From Gamarada debralockiae (lineage: Eukaryota; Ascomycota; Leotiomycetes; Helotiales; Hyphodiscaceae): a stretch of DNA of 64,000 bases. Made by a program: the position numbers and the translations under genes. Below the pieces are notes generated by a model. It was given only the letters and a program-made list of their open reading frames with translations. It had not been told where the DNA came from and made no database searches. Below, piece by piece: positions 11,450 through 22,824 of this stretch (its first letter is position 1; each line of letters begins with the position of its first letter). The stretch lies in NCBI GenBank assembly GCA_002803225.1, contig NXFV01001368.1, positions 1-64,000 on the forward strand, in the 5' to 3' direction.

Positions 11450-12180
11450 TTCTGGGTATTGATCTATTCCGCCCAAGAATTCTTATTCGCCTTCTCGACA
11501 GGAAGAAAATACTTCAGTGATTGCTATTTTAACTCTGCAAAGCAACTTTGCAGAGTCGGCATCTGTACACAGTTCCGACGAATTCTTCCTAACCTTTGCA
11601 CGACCTACATACAGAGATTCAGCGAACCGCAACCGCAAGCATCACAAAGGTATGTAGAGAATTCGTCATACAAGTTTCCTCGTGGTGCCCGCCCTCGAAT
11701 ACATGATAATTTTCGTCTTTGTCACTGTCGTCATCGTATTCCTTCTCATTTTCAATTCCATACTGTTGTCAGTCGCTCGATCTCCATGGTACGCAGTAAA
11801 CAGACTTCGCCAAACCCGCAAAGAGATTCTCAATATCTTTCTCATCAAGTATCAAGATTGGGGTTCCACAGATCTAGATTACAGCCTTGGACTGATTTCC
11901 ATATTGGACTGCTGTTCTCCATTCTGAGCCCTGGACAAATTCTAGGTTATTGTCAGCAGCTACTTCTACCAGCCTAACGAGCTTACTCAGGTGACTGGCT
12001 GAGAATCGTGCCTCGCGGATTGAAGATTTGAAGGAGCGCATTCCGCGAGCAGTTGGGAGTGGGAAAGACATTCAAGGGATGGTGGTTGAAATGGGTTTGG
12101 ATGGCTGTCAAGTTGATTTACTTTCGTACTTGTATAGATTAAGATCACAACGCATATTATATGTTGTCAGTTCAGGTATA
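11450..12180 (+). pseudogene. Possible relic of an intron-containing gene with one membrane segment
   Basis: A strongly hydrophobic segment (YMIIFVFVTVVIVFLLIFNS, ~11702-11761) is followed by charged residues in the same frame, and about 100 bp after that frame ends there is a stretch reading RIEDLKERIPRAVGSGKDIQ (~12010-12075). Between them lies a CTAAC branch-like site before CTTACTCAG (~11975-11990), and a GTATGT donor-like site at 11650. No combination gives a continuous reading frame with a start codon, so I treat it as decayed or coincidental. I do not recognise a family. Confidence 0.25.
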
Positions 12181-12469
12181 TGAGCTTTTGAATGAAACTG
12201 CTAGGCTTGATCATGAAGTCTTGACTGCCCTATCTTCATGTGTTCTAACTGTCAGAAGCTGAACTTGCAAACGTTCACTCTTAGCTGCTAAGTGACAAAT
12301 TCGTTGCATTGAACCTCTTCACACGAGAACGAGTCAATAAACACATCCAACGATATTTGCAGACAAAGGAATCTTACCATATAAGGAGTGGAATGTTCGT
12401 CCTGCGAATCTCTCTTCGCGGAATGAAATGGAATACGTGTTACTTAATGTATCCTCCTCCTCTTTGAGC

Positions 12470-13085
12470 TAGGAGCGCCTGTCGCTCAGGGTCTTTGCGG
12501 ACCCTAGAACATTGAGCAACCCCTTCGCCAGCACCTTCATAATAGCCCGTATCCCGTTGATGGCATTGACATGTGGGCTTAATCCAGCTTCGCCGCGTCC
12601 CTGATCACAGCCCACCATTCGAATTGTCTGAAAACCGCCCTTGCCATTGTCGACAACTTTCTCGGTGTCGCGCGCGTTATCGTTGTCGGGTTCTATTTCA
12701 AGTCGATCTCCAGCTCACAAGCACTTCGAGACATCTTGTTCGACTTCGTGGATGCTTTCGGCCGGGTGATAAAAATAAGAAATGATTTGGTTGGATGGGA
12801 TCTATACCCTTCATCATGGCTCGGATCCGATGATCCAGGTCTTGTGTACGGTCGCAGTTTGCTACGTTTTGGAATTGCCTTTGCGAGTTATTATATCCTT
12901 CGGTCGCTGACTCACATTCAGTGAATTCCTCGATATGGCAGTCCAATTCGATCTCCTTTACTGCCGTCTTCGCCTCCAACAGCTATACTCGGAAGTGTGT
13001 TGGAAGCAGTATGGAATCCGCGATATCTGGCGCTGTTGCAGCTTTCAGGATCGTCTTCCTCACATCCCAGAATTATGTAATCGGT
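12470..13085 (+). pseudogene. Possible decayed coding region of unknown family
   Basis: Two stretches look coding: one beginning after a TAATCCAG acceptor-like site near 12588 and reading FAASLITAHHSNCLKTALAI then FLGVARVIVVGFYFKS, and a second after CTGACTCACATTCAG (12921) reading EFLDMAVQFDLLYCRLRLQQ and ending at a TAG near 13084. The join between them needs a weak GTTATT donor. No ATG-initiated first exon is evident. This may be a relic or a rapidly evolving gene; function unknown. Confidence 0.25.
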
Positions 13086-14537
13086 AGCCTGCGGCTTCCC
13101 AGTGACGAGCGTTTGGGAAAATGCTGGAGGTGGAACATCGTTGCTATTATATGAATGAACGGTTTGTATCGCTTGTAAGATGTGACGCCTTGGTAGAGGG
13201 TTTGGGGACAAGATCATGCTGGTTGACGAGATCTCTTGTACTCCGGCTCCTATGCATGAGAAATCTTAATGCAGTGCTTCGTAGCCTTTGTCGTATATGA
13301 ATGTGGTTCCTGCGCTGTGCCGACACATGAGGATATTCCTGGGATGACTCTTAAGCAAAGTTCTCGAAAAACTGGGTTATATGGCAACGTCGGTCGCTCG
13401 AGATACGAACAGTTTGTTCAAATCATCTTCAATATTAGGAAGAGAATATATTGGTGAATATGATGTTGGTTTGCAATATGTCATAAGTCGCGCCCAATTG
13501 GGACTTGAAACACTGAAATTGAGTAAGTAACTTACAATGCGAAAAGGGGAAGCGACAGATCTGCGAACTGTCCTGAGTAGCAGCGGATGTGTATGAGTTC
13601 ACAGCCCGAGTGCAACAACGAAAGAGTCTTCATAATCAGCGAAAATGTAGTGAGATTTGCCTATTTGGGCAAAAGAAATTGAGATGAGAAACTTGAGTAA
13701 GTTAATCTCACTCTTTCATACACACATACCCCTTGCTACTTGTGTACAACTGCTCTAGGCTGGACTTTCCCTCGTGTTTGTCTGTGACCGTCTGCTGAGA
13801 GCCAACACGAGAGAGCGAGTCGGGAATTCCCAAACACCTGTCTCGCGGGTCTTTTCATCCTCGTTAAGGCTCTCAAGCGGTATTCCGCAAGAACTGGTGA
13901 ATCTGACCGTGTTCCCCATGCACTCTTGAAAGCCCGATACCGGCCTTCAAGGTGTGTGATACGACGTCAAAGGCGGAATCTAGCCACAGTCGAAGAAGCC
14001 TTGCTCTTGAAGCAGCCAATATATCGAAGCCAATGTGACTCAGCATGCCGAATGTGATGATCCTTACGAAGGTGATCAATCGTTGAATCGGTTTGCTAGA
14101 ATCCTCCTTCGGGTGAAAGCCACTGTCAAACTGAAAGGGCGTACCACGTGTTGACGGCCCCTACTAATATTGATAATCGCCGCCTGAGTCATCCAGGCCA
14201 AGAAATTGCACCGACGACCGCAAGGCGCAAGGCGTCGAACTTTGCGTCAATTTTTCCATCTCGAAAAATTTCATAGCGACTCGTAAACATTAAGCCGCTC
14301 GGTCTCCATCACGGTGTAATCGTATGTTTCAACAATTGAAGTTATTTTCGGTGAAAAGAACATTATCCAGTCGTTTGTCCACGAGTCTCACCTGGAAATG
14401 ATGCTATTAATCATAACATGTGAAATTTTCACCTTGGTGTTGCAAGCTGCGTCGTCTATAAAATTTGCTGTTCCCATACGGGAGGACTTCACGAGGCTTG
14501 GGGCGACTTGACACATCGTCGACCCCGTACGGTAAGT
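13086..14537. other. Gene-free stretch
   Basis: AT-leaning sequence with only short open frames. Around 14150-14250 it is rich in CGCCGAC-like segments. I see no RNA gene and no clear repeat. Confidence 0.4.
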
Positions 14538-14728
14538 AATAACGGAGTACGAATAGAGATTTTTTTAGCGGCCCTCACCAGTGAGACGGTGTAAGGGTGA
14601 CAGTTCCTTTGGAGGGTAGGCGTTGGTTTCTTCAATATACGATTTTATGGGGCTCTTGAACATTGAGATGTGTCGGAGTTCGGCCGTGATATTTTTTTTT
14701 GGATGCGGAATTCTTACTCCGTATGCAT
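14538..14728. mobile_element. MITE-like element with TACGGAGTA inverted ends
   Basis: The left end AATAACGGAGTACGAAT (14538-14554) and the right end ATTCTTACTCCGTATGC (14710-14726) are imperfect inverted complements, about 13 of 15 positions. T-runs lie inside both ends. The ~190-bp size, AT-rich centre and terminal inverted repeats fit a small non-autonomous DNA element. No target-site duplication is clear, so the call is tentative. Confidence 0.35.
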
Positions 14729-15495
14729 GTTCGGCGTGAACTACCAACCCATTTTCATTTTGACGATTATTTGATCGAGACTTCTGGGAGCCTTGTGGGT
14801 ATCCTGGTAAAGCATTCATTATCAGATGCTGAATAACTCAGTTGGAGGATCACAGCACGAAAGAGGTACTTATGACAACCCCCCTGGCAGATGGGATTTT
14901 GAGGGGAGCCATCAGATTTATGGATTAGACAGGCAACGCGGAGGCTTGTGACCTTCCAAAGGGCTGATGGGCTGACTGATCAAGTACATTTTCAGCAAGT
15001 TGTTGTGTGGATTCGATTGGGTTTGTGAAGGGCGCAGATACCCGCAGCCTATCAGATTGGCTAGCGCGATGGACAAGGCGTCCAAAAGCTTGGATGCTCT
15101 TAACCGATGTGGCTTGAATATCCTTGTCTGCTCTTCTACTCCCGATCATGGTCCGGTCATCTAATGATGAGAAGGACAGAAAAGTTGGGGGTCAAGTGAG
15201 TCAGGACGCCTTTTGGGAAACCAGGCTCAAAATATAAAGGCAAGTGCATTTCCACTTTCAGATTGTTGAAAAAGAAACAAAGAGCAAGCACAATACATTC
15301 ATCACTCATCAGCAACAGGTTGTTGATCAGACTCGCTCGTGCAACCTCCAACTCTTCCCCGCATCCACTCCACCAATTGCATATCATTCATCGTTATCAA
15401 ATACACCACGCAGATACCCTAGGTCACCAGAGTCTCGTGTGACTCTCTTTGAAGAGACTTCCTTCAATTATTCTTTCCCCTTCAACTTTTCCCAA

Positions 15496-17061
15496 ATGTC
15501 AGTTAGTCTGTCCTCCGCAGTGTCTATCCAGTCCACGACTGGGACGATAGCTGGATACGCCAGAAAGATAGGCCAAAACTCTCGACCAGATATGGAGATC
15601 CTCCTGGATAACCATTACGATGGAAAGATCTACTCTACATTCGATGCCATATGTGGCAGAGTCGAGATCACTGCTCCTCACAATGCACGATTCGACGAAG
15701 TTCAAATCACGTTCGAGGGAAGAACCAAGACATTTGTCGAGAACTTGTCGCCATCCGCATCAAGGTCGAGGACAACTGCTATGCACAAATTCTTGAAATT
15801 GGTCATGCCAATTCGAGATTGCGACTACCCGCAGCCCAGAATCGCAGAAGCTGGACAAACGTACAAATTCGATTTTAACTTCGCCGTCCCTGAACAACTC
15901 CTTCCTCGATCCTGCTCGCACAGTTGTTCTACACCACACGTACACCACGCACATTTGCAAGTTCCACCTAGCCTAGGCGATCGAGAGGTAGCGGGCTTGG
16001 ACGATTTAGCCCCAAATATGACCAAGGTTCAATATGCTGTCAAGGCCAAGGTCATCAGACACAGAGAGAGGGATGGACACGAGGTGGTTCTTGTGGAGGG
16101 TTTGAGGAAGCTACACATTGTGCCAGCAGTACAAGAGGCTCCTCCGTTGAGCTTGGGCGAGGGTTTCGAGGATTTTGTAGTGTCAAAGACTAAGTCCTTG
16201 AAGAAGGGAATGTTCTCTGGCAAGCTTGGCCGCATCACCGTTTCAGCCGCACAACCGAGTGCTCTTGTTCTCCCAGCACCAGCCGGAGGCAGCACTACAT
16301 CGCCCACCACCATGGCGACTGTCAAGCTTAGATTCGACCCTCATGATGCCACTTCCCAACCTCCACGACTTGGCGGTCTAACCACGAAGATAAAATCCAC
16401 TACCTTCTACGCAGTAAGACCCGCTCACAATCTCCCTACCCACTTCAACATGGTCGCTCAATACGAGACTACCCGCGGAGTTTACGATACCTCCGTTTCT
16501 CTGTCCTCCAGGTGTGTTGAGTCAGTGACATGGAAGCGACATGAGCCAAGACAAGTAGCTGGCCGACGAAACTCGGACTCCTCAACCAGCTCTTCGGATT
16601 TCTCAGACAATGCTCTGGCTCCTGACCAAAAAGACGGCAACCCATACTACACCGCAAGCGTCTTCGCACCGATCACCCTTCCCACCAACAAGACCTGGAT
16701 CCCAACCTTCCACTCTTGCATCGTTTCTCGAGTATACGCCATCGATCTCTCACTGTCCGTCCACACTCCTGGAACTGGTGTTCCTGCTACCTCGGTGACC
16801 TTGCACCTCCCAGTTCAAATTGCAGCAAATGGCAACCAAACTCAGCGCACTCAGTTGACTGCCGCGGAAGCTGCATTAGAGTTGGCTGATGCGAACGCTT
16901 TCATGCAACCCAGAGTCATTGAGGTTCCTAACGAGGAGCTCATCGGCAACAGTGTTTTGTCACCCGTTCCAGCCCCAGCGGCCGGTCCTTCTGAACTTCC
17001 TCCAAGTTACGAAGACTTCATTTCGCAACCGATGGCGGTTGTTGAGCCTGGAAGATGTTGA
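15496..17061 (+). CDS. Arrestin-like protein with a PY motif (endocytic adaptor candidate)
   Basis: A single-exon 521-aa protein. The N-terminal half has arrestin-fold features: MEILLDNHYDGKIYSTFDAI, CGRVEITAPHNARFDEVQIT and FEGRTKTFVE, which read as consecutive beta strands. The C-terminal half continues with FYAVRPAHNLPTHFN and a serine-rich insert (SDSSTSSSDFSDN). Near the end is PPSY (residues 502-505), a PPxY motif that in fungal arrestin-related proteins binds the WW domains of Rsp5/HulA ubiquitin ligase and triggers transporter endocytosis. The ligase link is inferred from the motif. I chose the ATG at 15496 over an in-frame ATG at 15244 because the 84 codons between are Gln/Ser/Thr-rich, look like 5' UTR, and add nothing to the arrestin fold. 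Confidence 0.8.
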   Translation: MSVSLSSAVSIQSTTGTIAGYARKIGQNSRPDMEILLDNHYDGKIYSTFDAICGRVEITAPHNARFDEVQITFEGRTKTFVENLSPSASRSRTTAMHKFLKLVMPIRDCDYPQPRIAEAGQTYKFDFNFAVPEQLLPRSCSHSCSTPHVHHAHLQVPPSLGDREVAGLDDLAPNMTKVQYAVKAKVIRHRERDGHEVVLVEGLRKLHIVPAVQEAPPLSLGEGFEDFVVSKTKSLKKGMFSGKLGRITVSAAQPSALVLPAPAGGSTTSPTTMATVKLRFDPHDATSQPPRLGGLTTKIKSTTFYAVRPAHNLPTHFNMVAQYETTRGVYDTSVSLSSRCVESVTWKRHEPRQVAGRRNSDSSTSSSDFSDNALAPDQKDGNPYYTASVFAPITLPTNKTWIPTFHSCIVSRVYAIDLSLSVHTPGTGVPATSVTLHLPVQIAANGNQTQRTQLTAAEAALELADANAFMQPRVIEVPNEELIGNSVLSPVPAPAAGPSELPPSYEDFISQPMAVVEPGRC

Positions 17062-17854
17062 GTTGTTGGATAAATATGTTCTTTCTTTGTCGTCATTACC
17101 AATAAAATAGCGAATAGCGATATCTTTCTTGCAAGGCGTTGGGAATGGGGCGACGGATTTTGAATTTGGAGTTTCGGGTACCGCCTCATGAATGGCACGA
17201 GTACATAGAATGATCAACGAAAAGGGCAACAGCGTACAGATACCCCATATATAGAATGTTAATAAATAATTTCCAATATCAAAGCTCCATTTCTTCTGAA
17301 AAACTTGTCAACTTTAATCAAGCTCTAAGGGGAAATATGGCTAACGAGGTAAAGCCTCTATGGACCCACTCTACCCCACGCTGAGGGTCTACCCGCCCTC
17401 ACTCTCAACTTAACATATGTCAAATATCCAAACTCCAAACTCGAGACATCTTTTACTCCTTTCTCTTCACGAGTTCAAGATCCTTGAACGAACCACATGC
17501 TTCCAATACCTTTAGCCTCGTGCCCAGTCACGAGCCCTGACCTCCATGGATGATCTTGTCTCACCGCTTTCTCGCCATTCGAGTCGCCCGGGTACGACCG
17601 GATAAGAACAGCTGCCACCAGCTGCCAGCTCAGCTGGAGAACTTTGCGAAATAAGCAATTTACGTATGATCTCACGCTCCAAGTCTAACCAAAATATTCC
17701 TACCTATAAGCCAAGACTGTGCTCTGTCATCTGCGAAGTCTTTGAATGACAACGGGTACGAAGTGGAAAGGTACACTACACGCACGACAACCACATCGGA
17801 CATCGAACGAATATGCCAGTTGAAGCGCGCTTTTCATTCCCTCAACGCGGATGA
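17062..17854. other. Intergenic between two same-strand genes
   Basis: Holds the arrestin 3' UTR and the promoter of the DUF7514 gene. No gene, RNA or repeat is recognised. Confidence 0.5.
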
Positions 17855-19747
17855 ATGATGGCGCAAACCCAAACCGGACAAGATTTTTATGGGTACCTTT
17901 TCAAGAGCGACAAGAAACCGACGAAGGTGCTGGATGCACTGCTGCGCGGGATCGCGAACTACATCGTATGTTCGCTCGCATACATGCTGAGGTTGCGCCA
18001 GCGATTAGAGACTGGAAAAGCTGATGTACTTGCAGACAGAATCCGTGGGCAATAAAGAAGATAAATGTTTAACCCCGGCAAAGCTGGCCGCCTTCTACAA
18101 GGCTGTGGGCGGCAACTATGATTGTGCGCCTCCTCCCCTCCATACCTATTGGCAAGGCTGACTCTACGCCGTCTCACAGCATTGTTTGTCGACGTCCCAT
18201 CACCCAGCATCTCTTGGATCTACGCATCAATAGGTTGCCAACATACCCTTCAACCGACCTCTGACGATTTCCAACCTCCCTCCATTCCCGCCCTCACAAC
18301 ACGCGGTTTCGTGCGATGGCAAAGCATCGAGATATTGCTAGGCCCCGAAGAACACGTCCCGTTCATCCAAACCGCCGTCCGCAACTTCGCGATCAAGAAT
18401 CCCGATACGGGCGAGACTTTCCCAGTCGATCTCCCAACCGAAGCCTTCCCCCTCGTCGCTGACAAAGACATAGAGAAATGGCATAACAACTGCGCGGAGA
18501 AGTTACGGCAGCGCGCAACGCCGAATGAGGACGTTGAAGGACTGCGTCCGGATCTGCCTCCTAGGCCGAAAGTCAGGACAGGATTTGCGCATGTAAGACC
18601 TTCGGGCAGAGGAGATTATTTTGGGCCGGAATACAGATCGAGACCGATTCCCTACCAACATGTTTCTGCGACAGGACCGAATGTACGACCTGTGCGTCCT
18701 AAACTATCTCGCTCCCCAACTCATCAAGCGAGGCAGTTCCTTGCCCCTGAAGCTCCACCGTCACCATATACATCCCGGGGCCGAAGACGCAGCTTCCCAG
18801 AAAACGTATCTTCTCCCTCCTCACCACTCGCTACGAACGGCCCTCCACCAGCAACAGTCCGTCCCGCAAATTCAAGACGACACAGCCATCCCCGCCATGC
18901 GCGCCCAGGCAGCAGGTCCTCCGATGCGTCCTCTGAGGGAGACAGCGCAGACGACTCTCCAAGTCCCACGAACACGAACTACGTATCCGGCACCGCTGCT
19001 GGTGTGGCTGCTGGAGCTGCCGGAGCTGCCGCATCTATAAGACGACGTTCACATCCACATTCTAGCGCCCACGATTCCCCACCCATAATTCGTTTTGCGC
19101 CATCTCCTCCCACTCCTACCTCAGCGCCCACAACGCCCGATCCCAGGCCCAGAAGGAGAATAAGTAGGGATCGAGCGGCTACTGCGTTGTCTGAAGAGGA
19201 AGAAGCGAGACGACAGAATTTTGCTATCCCGATTGATCTGACGGGGAAATTGAGCGCCCCTTTCTTACTGGGTAACAGAGGGAATGGAGGAGGGAGGAGG
19301 AATGATAGTAGAGGCCCAACCGTGACGTGGAAGGATCTGAGTGGTGTTCAAGTCGAAGGTTGGAGGCGTGATAGCAAGTCGTCTGAAGAGGACCGCGATC
19401 CCAAACTCAGTCGGAAACCTAGTAGACACGAATCTGACCGCGAGCAACGAGAACGCGATAAAGAAAAGGAAAGGGATAGCGGCAGTTCAGGCTCTAGACG
19501 AAGACGCCCACGTGAAAGGGATGGAGATGAAGATCCCGTCCGTCCGTTACTCAGGGAAAGGAGGTACTCCAGTCACGAGGATGTCATGAGGAGACATAGG
19601 GATAGGGATAGGGACCGAGAATATGATAGGGAGAGAGAAAAGGCACTTGCGGGGAGAGGGTTTAGGGATAGAGATAGAGACCGTGAGAGGAGGGGCGCGA
19701 GCCCTGTACGAGGTGTGGAAGGGCGGAAATATCCGCCTGCGAGATAG
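17855..19747 (+). CDS. DUF7514-type protein with RS/RD/RE-rich tail
   Basis: A 588-aa protein in three exons: 17855-17965, 18036-18123 and 18180-19747. The first ~190 residues form a folded region (FYGYLFKSDKKPTKVLDALL, KLAAFYKAVGGNYD, ISWIYASIGCQHTLQPTSDD, RGFVRWQSIEILLGPEEHVP) that I recognise as the fungal DUF7514 domain, of unknown function. The remainder is disordered: Pro/Arg/Ser-rich, an Ala-rich stretch, then a highly charged tail of RDRDRD, ERERDKEKERD and REYDREREK runs. Such tails are common in RNA-processing and nuclear proteins, so a nuclear role is possible but unproven. Both introns have good signals (GTATGT...TTGCAG, and a weaker GTGCGC donor with a GCTGAC branch and CTCACAG acceptor) and keep the frame through the conserved domain. 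Confidence 0.85.
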
Positions 19748-20554
19748 GTGAGAGATCTTGTGCAAGATTTATGGGTCACGATTTTGTTGCGATTTGAGCA
19801 TGTATCTGACACGAATTTATGAGCGATTCTCCTCTTTTTGAGTCTGTATTCCGTCTGATTTTTGCTCTCTCGAGGTGAGTAGCAAGTGCTATGCCAATGT
19901 GGTGAAAGGAAGTCATCATCTCTTGCCTTTGTGTGTTGTATATCTGTAATGTTGGATTGTTGTAGGATCGGTCTGAAGTATTTATTTGATAACGGTGATA
20001 GACGAAGTATCGTCATTTTCAATGCAGCCTCTCTTCCCTCCAGTGGTCCGTCTCGCTCTGTCCTTGAACTGCAGAACCTGTGTCTGTGTCGATTGTTGAA
20101 CTGGACGAGAGGCAAGCTGAGTGACTTGGGTGGACAAGCGAGCCCCTCCTCCCCTACCCCCCTTTTTTTTTGGCATGAAAGGATCTTCAGCCTGAAGGGA
20201 GCGACTCATCGGATCATTTATACATGTCTTTGTCGCAGAGGTCTTGGAGATTAGGGTTTGATTCACGGCAATTCTCACAGAGGTTGGCGATTCCTATGTA
20301 GGTCGTGTTAGTATAGTTAGCAGAGCAGGGTTGATCTTGATCGCTGTGTCGATCTGCGCGAGTTCGGGAGGAGTTGTATTTTCGTGAAGTTGCAGGAGGG
20401 CAGCGCAGTTATTAGGGCACAATTCAATTTATGGATTGTTGATCTACACTGCACGATTGAGAGTCACAGGAGTATTAAGCAGGTATTAGTTATCAAATGC
20501 ACAATGCAATTTATGAATCATCGATCCTGATTGGACGATTGGTAACAAGCATAT
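19748..20554. other. Intergenic with a diverged ~35-bp duplication
   Basis: The segments at 20417-20446 (GGGCACAATTCAATTTATGG...) and 20497-20527 (ATGCACAATGCAATTTATGA...) are related copies about 80 bp apart, both followed by a GATC-containing stretch. On the minus strand, downstream of the 142-aa gene, TACTAAC and ACATAG (20297-20313) make a strong 3' splice site, so the small gene at 20555 may have a further exon here. No other gene is seen. Confidence 0.35.
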
Positions 20555-20983
20555 TTACCTTTCCAAGTCCCTTCGCAGAGCTTTCCACTCGCGACTCATA
20601 TAATAATCCGAAAGATACTGCGGGACACCATGTCCTTTCCTTCCCAACCTCTCATGCATATCCATCATCTCCATCGCCCTCTCCACAAACGTCCTCTCTA
20701 CAGCCCCAAACTTTCCCTTAGCAGCATCCAACTTCTTCTCCACTGCGTTGGCATCGGGTTGTGTCCGTATCTCAACTTGACTTAGCTCCTCACAGACCGT
20801 ATGGTAATCTCTTGCCGCCTTCTTCATATTCTTGATGGCTTGTGTAGATCGTTCAAATCCTCTCAGGTCCTGTTGTTTCTCCGGATAAGCTGTACGTCGC
20901 CGGATGTTCTGCCGTTTTTCGTTGAGGGCTCTTCTCAAGGAGGGACTGGTTAATTCGTAGAGAATTAGGTCCATGGATGCCAT
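20555..20983 (-). CDS. Small charged, probably coiled-coil protein of unknown function
   Basis: A 142-aa reading frame, rich in Lys, Arg, Glu and Gln with heptad-like hydrophobic spacing (RSTQAIKNMKKAARDYHTVC, VEKKLDAAKGKFGAVERTFV), so mostly helical. The end reads REWKALRRDLER then TAA. That TAA lies inside AAG|GTAAAT, a possible donor; splicing to the TACTAAC...ATAG site near 20297 would replace the last codon and add only a few residues (ending NRQPL). No signal peptide or membrane segment. I do not recognise a family. Confidence 0.5.
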   Translation of the reverse strand: MASMDLILYELTSPSLRRALNEKRQNIRRRTAYPEKQQDLRGFERSTQAIKNMKKAARDYHTVCEELSQVEIRTQPDANAVEKKLDAAKGKFGAVERTFVERAMEMMDMHERLGRKGHGVPQYLSDYYMSREWKALRRDLER

Positions 20984-21024
20984 TATGCGTTCGCAGCTAG
21001 ATCATCAGAAGTCACTTTATTAAC

Positions 21025-21325
21025 TCCAAATGAACGATTCAAATCTTGGGTGGACGAACTTTGAAGCTGTATCCGAACTCACATCGCTCTCTTCAGGATC
21101 TTCAGGACTAGCAGGCCTTCAACCGTCAGTAGTTGAAACCAAGTGAGCGATTCAAAGGCATTGATTGGATTTGGGGAATCGAACTTAGGAGCTGTATCTG
21201 TACCAGAATCCCCTTCTCCATTGTCGACATACGAGGCGGTCTCTCGTTCGCTCTTTTCGGGCCTGAAGTATGTCAGTTGCTCATCTCGAATGAGCGATTC
21301 AAAGATTTGATTTGGGGAACGAACG
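21025..21325. repeat. Three diverged direct repeats (GAGCGATTCAAA unit)
   Basis: Related blocks start at about 21028 (CAAATGAACGATTCAAA), 21139 (AAGTGAGCGATTCAAAGG) and 21286 (GAATGAGCGATTCAAAGA). Each is followed by a TTGGATTTGGGGAA.CGAAC-like stretch, and in the first two by GAAGCTGTATC or GGAGCTGTATC. Unit spacing is ~110-145 bp. There is no coding continuity. They look like an old local duplication series. Confidence 0.5.
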
Positions 21326-22144
21326 GAGAGCTTGCAGAAGAGTCCACGATGTGTTTTGCGGGGCCCATTTTGGCTGTGAGATAGCGTGTGTTTCTAATGG
21401 TAAAGGGTATCTGGAGGGTACGTAAATAGACAGCAATGCCTGAGACTTGTTCGCATCAATGAATGCTGTTTGTGGTGATCAGAGACCCCGGACGGCACGA
21501 AAACGTATCTCAAAGGCAGGAAGAAGAACTGAGGAAGGAACCAAGGCACTTGCTGAGTTGGAGACTTCCGGTTCCATCTCAGAAGGAGGTGTGCGCTGGA
21601 CAGAGAAAGGGAAAGAGCGAGCATTCGCCGTTCTTGGAAGGGACTACCGCCTCCACTTCCATATTGAAATGCAGGAGATTGGGTTCTTAATGCTCAGGCC
21701 AATTCAGCAATCGAAGCCGCCCGGTACCTGTGTCAAGCTATATCGATCTTCGGCATATTCAATTTGAATCGCTCGCAAAGAGTGAGCAACTGGTTTGCTA
21801 GCAAGAATTTGAGAGTGTGTGTTCGTTAAGACAGGAAGGGACTTCTATCGAGAGTTCGAAAGAGAGCGATACTTACAATCAAACTATCTTCCGAGTAAGA
21901 GGAACATCCCGACTGTAGAAAGCTTCTTTATATTTCAGCGATGGTACAGGAGTGGAGTGTTTCGAAAGCCAACTTCCATGTCCCTCCCTCGGTCTCTTTG
22001 GCCCAACTCCATGAGCGAGAACCAAATCCCTCTACTGCTGGCGTATCAACTTCTAAATAAACATCCAGTATGTGTCTTTCCAGCAACCTCAAATGCATTC
22101 GTTACTCCAAGACCTCCTCTCATCCAATTCCTCAAGTGGGCACT
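21326..22144. other. Gene-poor stretch
   Basis: An open frame of about 100 codons on the plus strand from an ATG at 21459 is the only sizeable one. It lacks family similarity and splice context, so it is not called. No RNA gene is seen. Confidence 0.35.
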
Positions 22145-22824
22145 TCAAAGCCATCCAACCCCCAAACCTACTCCCCCATAATCCCTACCGCCAGGACCTG
22201 GTGTTCCATCTCTAACACTCACAACACCAGTCGCCTTCCCAAGGTCCCCACCAAGCTTTGTATACTGTAGCAAGGTCAGAACAAGAAGTCCTATCATAGC
22301 ACAGCAAATCAGAGCAATGTTCAGCCGCCGCAGGACAACTCTATGTCTATCAATCCACTGTCCCAAGGGTCCTCTCCGATATTCACGGTAGAGGCGGCGA
22401 GGAGCGTTATTGGGCTGGTTTAGGCGGACATTATAGACTAGGGCAGGCGCGTGGGGTGCGGAACACGGACATACGCGGTTTGTGATGGATAGAGGTGCGT
22501 GAGCGCGAATTGTGAATGGTGAATTCGGGGGTTGGCGAAGGTGGCGGGCGGTGGGCTGGGGAGTGTTGGGTATTGTGGGTTAGCAGGAGGGTTGGCGATG
22601 GCATGGATAGTGATCTTGCGAGAGGGTCGGGTGGTTGAGGTGAAGGGTGATGGATTGCTGATTGAGCGCGTTCTGGTCTTAACTTTGATCGAAGCAGGAA
22701 ATGGGAGGGAGTAATAGGAGGTGGTTCTGTCTAGTATACCTTTGATGGCGTCCTCTTCGCCCATCTCTTCAACGCGTCCCTGAGAAGTCGTGCCACTGAA
22801 TGTAGCAAGCTCGCAGCTCGTCAT
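22145..22824 (-). CDS. Small single-pass membrane protein of unknown function
   Basis: A 183-aa model. Exon 1 (complement 22684-22824) encodes MTSCELATFSGTT...PASIK. A 128-nt intron (GTTAAG donor, TGCTAAC branch, CCCCAG acceptor) then joins exon 2 (complement 22145-22555), which reads ARHLRQPPNSPFTIRAHAPL, VCPCSAPHAPALVYNVRLNQ, RLYREYRRGPLGQWIDRHRV, a transmembrane segment IALICCAMIGLLVLTLLQY, and a Gly-rich tail. The first exon remains open past the donor for another ~80 codons, but the alternative loses the conserved-looking basic plus membrane-segment part, and the intron has a textbook branch site. The arrangement suggests a type II or tail-anchored topology. Family not recognised. Confidence 0.6.

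Noticed and set aside
12495..12515. Hairpin AGGGTC-TTTGCG-GACCCT as a terminator or RNA element
   Set aside because: A 6-bp stem alone is expected by chance in 64 kb, and intrinsic terminators do not apply to fungal RNA polymerase II genes.
20220..20320. Cys-containing minus-strand reading (IANLCENCRESNPNLQDLCD) that looked like a small secreted protein
   Set aside because: No start codon or signal peptide in frame, and it overlaps the strong TACTAAC...ATAG splice site that would use another frame.
21459..21767. About 100-codon frame on the plus strand starting MNAVCGDQ
   Set aside because: No similarity to a family, no neighbours of its type, located beside decayed repeats. It could be real but evidence is too thin.
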